This document shows, in pieces, positions 27,152 to 34,252 of a stretch of DNA of 34,252 nucleotides. This DNA comes from Nannocystaceae bacterium (GTDB lineage Bacteria; Myxococcota_A; Polyangia; Nannocystales; Nannocystaceae): the NCBI GenBank assembly GCA_019694555.1, contig JAIBBS010000083.1, forward strand, positions 1-34,252, in the 5' to 3' direction. The notes beneath the pieces were generated by a model. The model did not search any database, was not told the origin of the DNA, and saw only the letters and a program-made list of their open reading frames with translations. Both the position numbers and the translations under genes were made by a program. Within the stretch, counting starts at the first letter, position 1. Each line of letters starts with the position of its first letter.

Positions 27152-28198
27152 TCAGAACCTCACCGACAGTGCGAGACCGAGCAGACGACGTGAGACCGCC
27201 GGACGCAGCGACAGCGTCGGCGCGTCTGCACGCCTTCGCTTCACACCCAGACCGACCAGCACCGCACCGAGCACGACCGTGACGCCGCCGGTGACGGCAC
27301 CGGCGACCGCCATCGCGTTGCCGGCGAGCCCGCGCGAGATCTGCTCGCGGCGCTGGTCGGGACCCTGCGTCGCCGAGAAGTCCTCGGCCGCGTGCGCGCG
27401 AGCCATGCCCGCGCCCATGACCGCGAGCGCACCGACGCCGACGCCGAGCGAGACCGCACCCGCAGCGATGAGGCCGGTGCCCCGGCGACGACGCGGCTCG
27501 GGTACGACCACGGGATCCGGCTCGGGGTCGTGCTCGTCGACCTGGCCGCTGCGCGCGCGCGGGTCGTCGCGTCGCTGGTACCACGCGAGGTCCGCGACCG
27601 ACGGCGCCCAGCTCGACGCCTGCACGCCCTCGTAGTCCCCGCGCAGGCTCGCGTCGATCTGCGTCTGCGCGTCACCGTGACCGGCGATGCGCTGCCGCTC
27701 GGCCGCGAGCTCGTCGAGCCGTTGCTGGGCGAGCGCGCGCTTGGCCTCGCGATCGGCGTCGTCCGTGCCGATGTCGGGCAGCCGCGCGAGGTAGGCCCGC
27801 AGCACCGCCTCCTCGGCATCGAGGTCCGCGGTGTCGGCCCGCAGGCCATAGCGCTGGCCGTGACACCGCGCGACCCACAGCGCGATCGAGCCGCGGCTGC
27901 GCGCGTAGGGCCGCTCGTCGGGCAACAGCCGCAGCGCGTCGCCGAAGGCGCGCAGCGCCGCGTCGAAGTCGCTCTCGTCGAAGGCCCGTTGCCCGCGCAA
28001 GAACGCCTGGTACGCGGCCTCTTCGCCGCGGACCAGCCGCGTGGGATCGAGCCCGCGCGGGCCCGCGAGCACGTCGGGGCCGGACTCCGACGCGGACGGG
28101 GACGCGGGCTCGGGCGCGGGTGCGGCCGCGGCCGCGGGCGGCAACGCGGCGATCGACAACGCGATCGCAGCAACGAGGGTCGGGCGCTTCGGCGTCAC
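27152..28198 (-). CDS. TPR-containing membrane protein
   Basis: A 348-residue protein with an N-terminal signal (MTPKRPTLVAAIALSIAALPPAAAA). A TPR-like helical region follows at about 60-180 (YQAFLRGQRAFDESDFDAALRAFGDALRLLPDE is a clear repeat). Then come an Arg/Pro-rich stretch and two transmembrane helices (GLIAAGAVSLGVGVGALAVMG, about 240-262, and AVAGAVTGGVTVVLGAVLVGLG, about 293-315). The layout, periplasmic TPR followed by a helix pair, is frequent in myxobacterial proteins of unknown role, and the TPR suggests partner binding. The start is GTG at 28198; no better codon is near. It is first in an operon with the Cys-rich gene and divergent from the IgGFc-binding-type gene. Confidence 0.75.
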   Translation of the reverse strand: MTPKRPTLVAAIALSIAALPPAAAAAPAPEPASPSASESGPDVLAGPRGLDPTRLVRGEEAAYQAFLRGQRAFDESDFDAALRAFGDALRLLPDERPYARSRGSIALWVARCHGQRYGLRADTADLDAEEAVLRAYLARLPDIGTDDADREAKRALAQQRLDELAAERQRIAGHGDAQTQIDASLRGDYEGVQASSWAPSVADLAWYQRRDDPRARSGQVDEHDPEPDPVVVPEPRRRRGTGLIAAGAVSLGVGVGALAVMGAGMARAHAAEDFSATQGPDQRREQISRGLAGNAMAVAGAVTGGVTVVLGAVLVGLGVKRRRADAPTLSLRPAVSRRLLGLALSVRF

Positions 28199-28220
28199 GA
28201 CCCCGGCAGTGTCGCCACCG

Positions 28221-28251
28221 CGGGATTCGATCCCCGGGGATCGAAATCCCG
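28221..28251. promoter_or_regulatory. Large palindrome in a divergent intergenic region
   Basis: TTCGATCCCCGGGGATCGAA (28226-28245) is a perfect 20-bp palindrome; the arms continue outward to CGGGA and TCCCG after one extra A. It lies in the 76-nt gap between two divergent genes, so it is a likely operator for a shared regulator. Confidence 0.6.
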
Positions 28252-28274
28252 CCGGGCAGCACTACGGCGCTCGT

Positions 28275-29894
28275 ATGACCCGCGTCCGCCTCGCTGCTGC
28301 CCTGCTCGCGCCGCTGTCGGCGTGCCTCCCCTCGGCCAAGCCCGGCGCGTGCTTCGTCGACGACCACTGCCCCGACGGCCTGGCCTGCGTCGACGGACTG
28401 TGCGGCATGGCCGTGGGCTCGAGCACCGGCGACGGGCTCGACCTGCCGGACGTGAAGCTCGACGTCGGTGGCTCGGTGCCGGAGATCCCCGGCACGTGCC
28501 AGGACGCGCTGGCGATCCGCACCAACGCGGGCTGCGAGTTCTGGGCCGTCGACCTGCCCAACGCGTGGTTGCCGTCCGAGGCCTTCAGCCACGACATCGC
28601 CGCCGACCAGCAATTCGCGGTGGTGGTCGCGAACGTGTCCGAGAGCGCGACCGCGCAGGTCTCGATCCACAGCGGCAATGCTGCGGGCGCGATCGAGACC
28701 GTGGATCTGGCGCCGTTGCACACGCACACGTTCCGGCCGCCGGCGCAGAGCATCGACCCCACGCGCAACGACGGCGGCCTCGCCTACCGCATCGCCAGCG
28801 ACGTGCCGATCACCGCGTACCAGTTCCAGCCGCTCGACAACCTCACGCCGGTCTACTCCAACGACGCATCGTCGCTGTTGCCCTCGCACGTGCTCGAGGA
28901 CGACTACATCGCGGTCACCTCGGACGCGCTGGGGCTGTACATGTACCCGCCCAACTCGTGGGAGCAGCAGGCCTACAGCGCCGGCGCGTTCGTCTCGGTG
29001 GTCGCGACCGCGGACGACACCGCGGTGCGGTTCTACCCCACCGCCACGCTCGCGCCCGGCGCCTGGCAGAACGTCGTGCTGGGCCGCGGGCAGGTCTTCA
29101 CGATCCTGTCCACCAACGAGGGCGCCGACGTGGCGCCGTACGGCAACCTCTCGGGCACGCGCGTCATCGCCGACAAACCGGTCGCGGTGTTCTCCGGCAA
29201 CGTCACCGCGAGCGAGCCGCGCGGCGCGACCCAGTGCTGCCTCGATCACGTCGAGCACCAGATGCTGCCGCTGGTGGCGTGGGGTGCCAGCTACGTGTTC
29301 CCGCCGCCGCCGGCACCCTCGGACCCGCTGCAGGGCGTCGCGGCCAGCTATCGCATCACCGCCGCGTTCGACGGCACGCAGCTGCACTACGGCGGCGAGC
29401 CGCCGGTGGGTGCACCGACTGCGCTCGACGCCAACGAGACCGCGGTCTTCACCACCGCGGGACCGGTGATGGTCGCCAGCGACGACGACCATCCCATCGC
29501 GCTGACGCAGTTCCTGCTCAACAGCGGCGAGATCGAGAAGGACGCGCGCCCCGGCGATCCGTCGATGATCGCGCAGCCGGCGGTGTCGCAGCTGCAGTCG
29601 CGCTACGTCTTCCTCGCGCCCGCCGGCTACGCACGCAGCGTCGTCAGCATCTTCGCACCGCAGGGCGCGAACGTGACGCTCGACGGGCAGGCGATCAGCG
29701 CGTGGCAGCAGCTGCCGCCGTTGTCGGGTGAATCGTGGGCATTCGCGCGCGTGCCGATCGATGCCGGCGCGCACGTGCTGGTGTCCGACAAGAACACCGG
29801 CATCGACGTCTACGGCTACGACGAGAACGTCAGCTACGCCTACGCGGGCGGCAGCGCGGTCGAACGCATCAGCGAGGCGCCGCCGATCCCGTGA
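28275..29894 (+). CDS. IgGFc-binding-type surface lipoprotein
   Basis: A 539-residue lipoprotein (signal MTRVRLAAALLAPLSAC, lipobox LSAC, C17). A short Cys region (CFVDDHCPDGLACVDGLC) precedes a large domain from about residue 75 to the end that resembles the IgGFc-binding protein N-terminal region. The matches are GCEFWAVDLPN, DQQFAVVVANVSESATAQVSI, GLAYRIASDVPITAYQFQPL, YSNDASSLLP, GTRVIADKPVAVFSGN, CCLDHVEHQMLP and VVSIFAPQGANVTLDG. In animals the domain sits in mucus proteins; in myxobacteria it occurs in surface proteins of unknown ligand. The ATG at 28275 was chosen for the signal peptide. The gene is divergent from the TPR operon and ends at a hairpin. Confidence 0.85.
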   Translation: MTRVRLAAALLAPLSACLPSAKPGACFVDDHCPDGLACVDGLCGMAVGSSTGDGLDLPDVKLDVGGSVPEIPGTCQDALAIRTNAGCEFWAVDLPNAWLPSEAFSHDIAADQQFAVVVANVSESATAQVSIHSGNAAGAIETVDLAPLHTHTFRPPAQSIDPTRNDGGLAYRIASDVPITAYQFQPLDNLTPVYSNDASSLLPSHVLEDDYIAVTSDALGLYMYPPNSWEQQAYSAGAFVSVVATADDTAVRFYPTATLAPGAWQNVVLGRGQVFTILSTNEGADVAPYGNLSGTRVIADKPVAVFSGNVTASEPRGATQCCLDHVEHQMLPLVAWGASYVFPPPPAPSDPLQGVAASYRITAAFDGTQLHYGGEPPVGAPTALDANETAVFTTAGPVMVASDDDHPIALTQFLLNSGEIEKDARPGDPSMIAQPAVSQLQSRYVFLAPAGYARSVVSIFAPQGANVTLDGQAISAWQQLPPLSGESWAFARVPIDAGAHVLVSDKNTGIDVYGYDENVSYAYAGGSAVERISEAPPIP

Positions 29895-29902
29895 ACCGCG
29901 GC

Positions 29903-29927
29903 GCGCCCGACCACGACGGTCGGGCGC
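29903..29927. terminator. Bidirectional hairpin between convergent genes
   Basis: GCGCCCGACC, a 5-nt loop and GGTCGGGCGC form a perfect 10-bp stem in the 46-nt gap between the IgGFc-binding-type gene and the OmpA-type gene. Confidence 0.7.
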
Positions 29928-29940
29928 CACCGCGCGACGA

Positions 29941-30768
29941 TCACGGCCACACGAACGTCACGTTGCGCTCCTTGGAGCGCTCGGACTCGTTGGAGCCCTG
30001 GGCCTCGAGGTCGCCCTTGGCCACCACCTGCAGCAGCGCATCGGGTGCACCGTTGGCGACGAGGAAGTCCTTGACCGACTTGCCGCGGCGCTCGGTCAGC
30101 AAGATGTTGTACTCCTCGGTGCCGACGTTGTCGGCGTGGGCCTCGAGGATGACGTTCTTGCCCTGCTCGGCGATGCAGGTCGCGAGCGCCTTGAGCTGCT
30201 CGCCCTGCTTGTCGCCGACGCTGTCCGCGTCGAAGCCGAAGTAGACCGCGTCCAGACCGCAAGGACCGCCGACGTCGCCGCCGCCCGGATCCGGGCCGGA
30301 GAACACGCAGGTGCCACCGTCGCAGATCTCGTCCATCTTGCACTCGTCGTCGGTCTGGCACTGACCGGTGTTGGAGCAGCGACCGGTGTCGAGGTTGCAG
30401 GTCGAGGGCGAGCACTGCACGTCGTCGGTGCACGCGGCGCACTTGCCCTCGGTGCAGGCCCAGCCGCCGCCGCAGTCGGGCTGCGTCGTGCACGGATCGC
30501 CGATCTCACCGCCACCCTGGCCGCCCTCTTTGATCTGCGCCGGATCCTGACAGCGGAACTCGTGGCACACGAAGCCGGCGCCCTTGCCGGCGCAATCGGC
30601 ATCGGTGGCGCAGTTCTGACACGAACCGTCGACGCACTTTTCGCCGAGGTCGACCTTGCAGTGCTTGTCCTTCTTGCACTTCGGGTACTCCGGCTTCTTG
30701 CAGCCGGCGATGCCGGTCAGCAGCAGAGCACCGAACAGGGGGATGAGGGAGCGAAGAGCAGTCGACAT
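29941..30768 (-). CDS. OmpA/Pal-type peptidoglycan-binding lipoprotein with Cys-rich region
   Basis: A 275-residue lipoprotein (signal MSTALRSLIPLFGALLLTGIAGC, lipid on C23). Residues about 30-155 are a Cys-rich stretch with repeated CxxDxxC-type blocks (CKKDKHCKVDLGEKCVDGSCQNC, CTTQPDCGGGWACTEGKC, CQTDDECKMDEICDGGTC). The C-terminal part from about 165 is an OmpA-like domain: AVYFGFDADSVGD, then NVILEAHADNVGTEEYN, LLTERRGKSVKDFL, and VVAKGDLEAQGSNESERSKERNV. This binds diaminopimelate in peptidoglycan and tethers the outer membrane to the wall. The Cys-rich insert between the lipid anchor and the domain is unlike standard Pal. The start has GAGGA about 10 nt upstream. Confidence 0.9.
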   Translation of the reverse strand: MSTALRSLIPLFGALLLTGIAGCKKPEYPKCKKDKHCKVDLGEKCVDGSCQNCATDADCAGKGAGFVCHEFRCQDPAQIKEGGQGGGEIGDPCTTQPDCGGGWACTEGKCAACTDDVQCSPSTCNLDTGRCSNTGQCQTDDECKMDEICDGGTCVFSGPDPGGGDVGGPCGLDAVYFGFDADSVGDKQGEQLKALATCIAEQGKNVILEAHADNVGTEEYNILLTERRGKSVKDFLVANGAPDALLQVVAKGDLEAQGSNESERSKERNVTFVWP

Positions 30769-30966
30769 GCGGGTGCGTTCCTCGTCCGCGCCGCCGCATT
30801 GCCCAGGGCGCGGGCGTGGGCAGTGTCGCGGGCGGATGGGTCCTCGCGCAAGGGCCCCGTGCGTGCGACAGCGACGCATGCGACGCTGGCGCGGCGGTGG
30901 GGCCGAAATCCCCGTGCGCTGGCTTGCGGGATCGCAGGCTGCGGCGCAGGCTAGGCGCGACGCCCC

Positions 30967-32271
30967 ATGAACGATCGTCCCGCGACCAAGGGCCGCCGTT
31001 TGTTGCGGCTCGCCAGCATGACGGCCCAGGTCGCCGGCGGCTACGCGAAGTCCCGCATCAAGGCTGTGTTCCAGTCGCCCGAGGCCGCCGCACGCGACCG
31101 AGCCGAGACCGCGCGCAGCAGTGGCGAGCTCATCGCCAAGACGCTCGGTGAGCTCAAGGGCGCGGTGATGAAGGTGGGGCAGATGGCCTCGATCGCCAAG
31201 GACATCTTGCCCCGCGAGCTCGCCGAGGCCCTGGCGACGCTGCAGCGCGAGGCCCCGCCGATGCCCTACGAGGTGATCGAGGAGCAGATCGAGCGCGAGC
31301 TCGGCAGCAGCCCTGCGACGCTGTTCCGCCGCTTCGACAAGACGCCGTTCGCGGCGGCGTCGATCGGCCAGGTCCACCGCGCCACCACCGACGACGGTCG
31401 CGAGGTCGTGGTCAAGGTGCAGTACCCCGGCGTCGACGAGGCGGTCGACTCCGATCTCGCGCACCTCAAGCTCGCGTTTCGAGCCAGCGGCTTGATCCGC
31501 GTGAAGAAGCAGGCGCTCGACGCCCTGCTCGGCGAGATCCGACTGCGCCTGCACGAAGAGCTCGACTACTGCAACGAAGCCGACAACGTCCGCTTCTTCG
31601 GCGACTACTACCGCGACAACCCCGACATCGTCGTGCCCGAGGTGATCGGCGAGCGCAGCTCGCAGCGCGTGCTCACGCTGGCGTTCGAGCCCGGTGATCA
31701 CGTCGACGACACCGCGGAGTATCCCCAGGCGCTGCGCGATCGTCTGGGCGCGCTGCTGTTCCGCACGCTGTGCGATCAGATCTTCTCGCTCAAGGTCATC
31801 CACGCCGATCCCAACCCGGCCAACTTCGCCTTCCGCAGCGACGGCCGCATGGTGTTCTACGACTTCGGCTGCGTGAAGCGCTTGCAGCCCGAGATCGTCG
31901 CGGCGTATCGCGCCACCGTCGCGGCCGGCTTGGTCGAGGACTACGACGGCGTCGAGCAGGGCCTGCGGGCCCTGGGCGCGCGCAACCTCGAGGGCCCCGA
32001 CGTCGCGCCCGAGTACTACAAGCTGTGGCGCGACATCTTCGCGGTGCCGTTCGTCGGCGGCGAGTACGACTACGGCCACGCGGATCTGCACCACCGCGCG
32101 CTGCAGCACGTGCCGGCCTTTCTCGCGCGCCACGTCGGCTCGTTCCAACCGCCGGCGGAGCTGGTGTTCCTCGACCGCGTCGTGGTCGGCCACTACGGCA
32201 CGATGCGGCGGCTGGCCGCGCGCGGGGACTTCGGCGTGCTGCTGCGCCAGTTCATCGCCGCGCCGGCTTGA
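30967..32271 (+). CDS. ABC1/UbiB-family atypical kinase
   Basis: A 434-residue member of the AarF/UbiB/COQ8 family, atypical kinase-like ATPases linked to ubiquinone and lipid metabolism. Family landmarks: KxGQ motif (K69-Q72 in MKVGQMAS), the Ala-rich nucleotide loop AAASIGQVHRA (129-139), K150 in VVKVQYPG, EELDYCNEADN (about 198-207), HADPNPAN (279-286) and YDFG (298-301). No transmembrane helices are obvious at the C-terminus, unlike E. coli UbiB, so it is closer to the soluble ADCK-like members. No ubiquinone gene is nearby. The ATG is preceded by weak signals only. It is divergent from the OmpA-type gene and convergent with a short gene at its 3' end. Confidence 0.92.
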   Translation: MNDRPATKGRRLLRLASMTAQVAGGYAKSRIKAVFQSPEAAARDRAETARSSGELIAKTLGELKGAVMKVGQMASIAKDILPRELAEALATLQREAPPMPYEVIEEQIERELGSSPATLFRRFDKTPFAAASIGQVHRATTDDGREVVVKVQYPGVDEAVDSDLAHLKLAFRASGLIRVKKQALDALLGEIRLRLHEELDYCNEADNVRFFGDYYRDNPDIVVPEVIGERSSQRVLTLAFEPGDHVDDTAEYPQALRDRLGALLFRTLCDQIFSLKVIHADPNPANFAFRSDGRMVFYDFGCVKRLQPEIVAAYRATVAAGLVEDYDGVEQGLRALGARNLEGPDVAPEYYKLWRDIFAVPFVGGEYDYGHADLHHRALQHVPAFLARHVGSFQPPAELVFLDRVVVGHYGTMRRLAARGDFGVLLRQFIAAPA

Positions 32272-32311
32272 CCGCGGCGCGCCCGGTCGGCCGCGGGCTG
32301 CCGCGCCGCGG
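32272..32311. terminator. Bidirectional hairpin between convergent genes
   Basis: CCGCGGCGCG and CGCGCCGCGG form a perfect 10-bp stem with a 20-nt loop right after the UbiB-family stop and before the stop of the minus-strand gene. Confidence 0.6.
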
Positions 32312-32334
32312 CGCCAGGCGGCGCCCGCGCCCGC

Positions 32335-32682
32335 TCAGCGCCGCTCGAACGGATCGCAGCCGACCATCACCAGCTCGATGTCGCGGGCGGCGAGCCGCTC
32401 GGTGGCCGTCAGCAGCACGCGCCGCGCCCCCTCGGTGAGCACGCGCAGCGCCGATGCATCCAGCTCGATGCGCGAGGGCCCGCCGGGATCGGCGTGCAGA
32501 CCGGCGCCGATGACCCGCGCGATGGCTTGCAGCAGGTCCGGGATCCCGCGCAGCCTCAGCTCGGATCCGAGCGAGATGCGGGGCGCCGTCTCGAGCAAGG
32601 GCGCGAGAAAGGGCGTGACGCGCTCGCTCGCCGCCATCGATCGGTGGGCTCCATCGGCATACGCGAGCTGGGTATGGGCCAT
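32335..32682 (-). CDS. Small cytoplasmic protein, possibly STAS-like
   Basis: A 115-residue protein that I cannot assign firmly. The N-terminal half (SERVTPFLAPLLETAPRISLG, then RLRGIPDLLQAIARVIGAGL) is helical. The second half (RIELDASALRVLTEGARRVLLTATERLAARDIELVMVGC) has the strand-helix-strand layout of STAS domains, in which the Leu-Asp-x-Ser loop would be the phosphorylation site; here it reads LDASALR, so the comparison is weak. No signal peptide or membrane helix. GGGGG lies 5 nt before the ATG at 32682. It is divergent from the gene at 32821, with a 138-nt gap that must hold both promoters. Confidence 0.6.
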   Translation of the reverse strand: MAHTQLAYADGAHRSMAASERVTPFLAPLLETAPRISLGSELRLRGIPDLLQAIARVIGAGLHADPGGPSRIELDASALRVLTEGARRVLLTATERLAARDIELVMVGCDPFERR

Positions 32683-32820
32683 GACGGCCCCCTCATCGGC
32701 CTATTGCGGAATGTCTTGAACCATCGCGGCCCGATGGTCACGCAGCCTCGGCCCACGGCCGCGCCGCGAGCGAGCGCGGAAAAAACCGCCGCGGCCCCCT
32801 GGAAGAACGTTCCGAGATCG

Positions 32821-34252
32821 ATGTCCAATGGTGCTGTGGTGACCCCTCCCACCAGCCGACCCCTCGCCCGCGCCTCCGAACACATGGCCGCCGGCCGCTT
32901 CGCCGAGGCCGCGGGCGCGTTCCGTGCCGTGCTGCAGATCGATGCGAGCGAGCCCCAGGCACACGAGGGTCTGGGCCACTGCGCACGTGCACGCGGACAC
33001 AACGGCGACGCGTTCGAGCACTTCGTGCGCGCCGCGGGACTGTGGCGCGAGCGCGGTGAGGACGAGACCGCACTGGGTTGCTACACGCAGGCGGTCGCGA
33101 GCGACCCGTCGCAGCTCGACGTGCACGTCGACATCGCCGAGCTCGAGGCCGCGATGGGCCGCACCGAGCAGGCGCGCATGCGACTCGAGGGCCTGGCCGA
33201 GAACTACCTCGCGGGCGGACGCACCGACGACGCGGCTGCGATCCTCGAGTTCGTCAACCAGTGGGACGACGAGCCCGCCGCGCCGACGCCCGTCGCCGCG
33301 ACGGTGTCCGAGCCGCACACGATCATCGCGCCGCCGATCGGCGTGCAGGTGGTGCGCGAGCTCGAGACCGGCGCGCCCGCACCGGTGCGCGACGTCGAGG
33401 GCACGATGGTCATCCAGACCTTCTTGCTGATGCCCGATGGCCGACCGTTCCTGCCCGGCATGGCGCCCCCGCCGGCGCCGGTGCTCGAGACGCGACCCAA
33501 GACGCTCGTGCCGACCGAGGCGCCCAGCGACACGCCGGCGATGCCGCCACGCGCGGCCGCGGGTCTGGACGACGAGGAGGCGACCGCGCTCGAGCAGATC
33601 GACGAGACCTCGCTCGACGACTTCGACGCGACGGCGTCGCGACCCGCGGTCACGTCGGTGCACGAGGACGAGGGGCTGATCGGCGACGACGAGCTCGATG
33701 GCATCGAGCTGCCGCCGTCGCCCGACGACGATCGCGTCGCGGCGAGCCGCGAGGAGGAGCCCGACGCGACCACGGTGCGACCGAGCCAGCCTCGACCGGC
33801 GCCGCGACCCGCCGCGCCGCCGTCGGTCGACGCGCAGGGCCGCTCGCTGGCCGAGCGCTTGCGCAGCACGCGGGCGCGCACCGGACCCGTGGCGACGGTG
33901 CCGGCCGCGAGCACCGGTGCGCGCGCGGGCGCGAGCGTCGTGAAGCCGGGCGCGAGCAAGCCTGCTGCGACGCCGAGCAAGCCCGCGGCGCGACCGAGCA
34001 CCACCGCGAGCGCGAGCACGAGCACGCCGGCGAAGCCCGCGGCGCGACCGGCCGCCGCCGCGACCGCGAGCGCGGCGACGAAGCCGGCGGCGCGGCCGAG
34101 CACCGCGCCGACCACCGCGGGCAGCCGGCCCGCGACCGCGAGCAGCAAGCCCGCGACGGCGCCCGCGGCCGCGACCCCGCGACCCGCCGCGAACACGCCG
34201 ACGCGTGCGAGCGCGAGCCCGCGACCGACCGCTGTCGCGTCGCGACCGAACC
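32821..34252 (+). CDS. TPR-like protein with Ala/Pro/Lys/Thr-rich tail (partial, runs off window)
   Basis: The first 477 codons of a long protein, cut by the right edge. Residues about 15-145 are TPR-like helical repeats (LARASEHMAAGRFAEAAGAF, AHEGLGHCARARGHNGDAFEH, ETALGCYTQAVASDPSQLDVHVD), suggesting protein binding. A middle region (about 150-320) is acidic and Pro-rich with clusters such as LDDEEATALEQIDETSLDDFD. From about 350 on it becomes a low-complexity tail of Ala, Pro, Lys, Thr, Ser and Arg with KPAARPS-type repeats, which is strongly basic and resembles histone-H1-like linkers. No signal peptide. The ATG directly follows GAGATCG, and the palindrome GAACGTTC (32805-32812) lies 8 nt upstream. 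Function unknown. Confidence 0.65.
   Translation, partial: MSNGAVVTPPTSRPLARASEHMAAGRFAEAAGAFRAVLQIDASEPQAHEGLGHCARARGHNGDAFEHFVRAAGLWRERGEDETALGCYTQAVASDPSQLDVHVDIAELEAAMGRTEQARMRLEGLAENYLAGGRTDDAAAILEFVNQWDDEPAAPTPVAATVSEPHTIIAPPIGVQVVRELETGAPAPVRDVEGTMVIQTFLLMPDGRPFLPGMAPPPAPVLETRPKTLVPTEAPSDTPAMPPRAAAGLDDEEATALEQIDETSLDDFDATASRPAVTSVHEDEGLIGDDELDGIELPPSPDDDRVAASREEEPDATTVRPSQPRPAPRPAAPPSVDAQGRSLAERLRSTRARTGPVATVPAASTGARAGASVVKPGASKPAATPSKPAARPSTTASASTSTPAKPAARPAAAATASAATKPAARPSTAPTTAGSRPATASSKPATAPAAATPRPAANTPTRASASPRPTAVASRPN

Noticed and set aside
30769..32193. Long minus-strand extension upstream of the OmpA-type gene
   Set aside because: It is antisense to the UbiB-family kinase. The real gene starts at 30768 with a lipoprotein signal.

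Overview
The window looks like chromosomal DNA of a predatory or soil myxobacterium (phylum Myxococcota), most likely from the Nannocystis/Plesiocystis side of the group. The reasons are very high G+C with strong third-position GC bias, a protein ending in a MYXO-CTERM-type sorting tail, an MglA Ras-like GTPase, a DUF4215-type Cys repeat, an IgGFc-binding-type surface protein, a mevalonate-pathway HMG-CoA synthase, and above all about a dozen predicted lipoproteins in which a Ser/Thr/Gly/Asp-rich linker follows the lipid-anchored cysteine. The lineage is an inference; no rRNA or tRNA was seen. I count 30 genes, two of them cut by the window ends.

Layout. 1-5046 (minus strand): an Lhr-type DNA helicase, then a Cys-rich lipoprotein and a metallophosphoesterase cut by the left edge. 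5213-7523 (plus): a copper type II monooxygenase-like lipoprotein behind a promoter that carries a repressor-type operator, then a lipid-anchored PHB-depolymerase-like esterase. 7582-9696 (minus): a poly-acidic repeat lipoprotein, a MYXO-CTERM protein and a small membrane protein. 10019-10696 (plus): a Ser/Ala-repeat lipoprotein. 10727-13099 (minus): a soluble Ser/Thr kinase with a TolB-like domain and a repeat C-terminus. 13323-14816 (plus): HMG-CoA synthase. 14824-18966 (minus): a TerB-like protein translationally coupled to MglA, an aldo/keto reductase, an outer-membrane protein with a PGETP repeat, and a DUF2461 protein with a histone-H1-like tail. 19028-22390 (plus): an exported protein of unknown family, a small outer-membrane protein and a VWA lipoprotein. 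22418-32682 (mixed): lipoproteins, a beta-propeller/DUF4215 protein, a multiheme cytochrome c with non-canonical heme sites, a 60-residue protein with a tandem repeat beside its start, a TPR/lipoprotein operon divergent from an IgGFc-binding-type protein across a large palindrome, an OmpA/Pal-type lipoprotein and a UbiB-family kinase. 32821-34252 (plus): a repeat protein with an Ala/Pro/Lys/Thr-rich tail, cut by the right edge.

How it works together. This is mostly cell-envelope and secretome territory built from single genes and two-gene operons, not one long pathway. Convergent genes are usually separated by short GC-rich hairpins that probably end transcription from both sides. Eleven of the 30 genes carry a TANNNT -10-like hexamer 6-11 nt before the start codon, mostly without a Shine-Dalgarno sequence, which suggests widespread leaderless transcription. 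No phage, transposon, CRISPR or recognisable defence system was found. The observations most worth following are the TerB-like/MglA pair, the leaderless start signature, the operator upstream of the copper oxygenase gene, the 28226-28245 palindrome and the 26248-26365 repeat.
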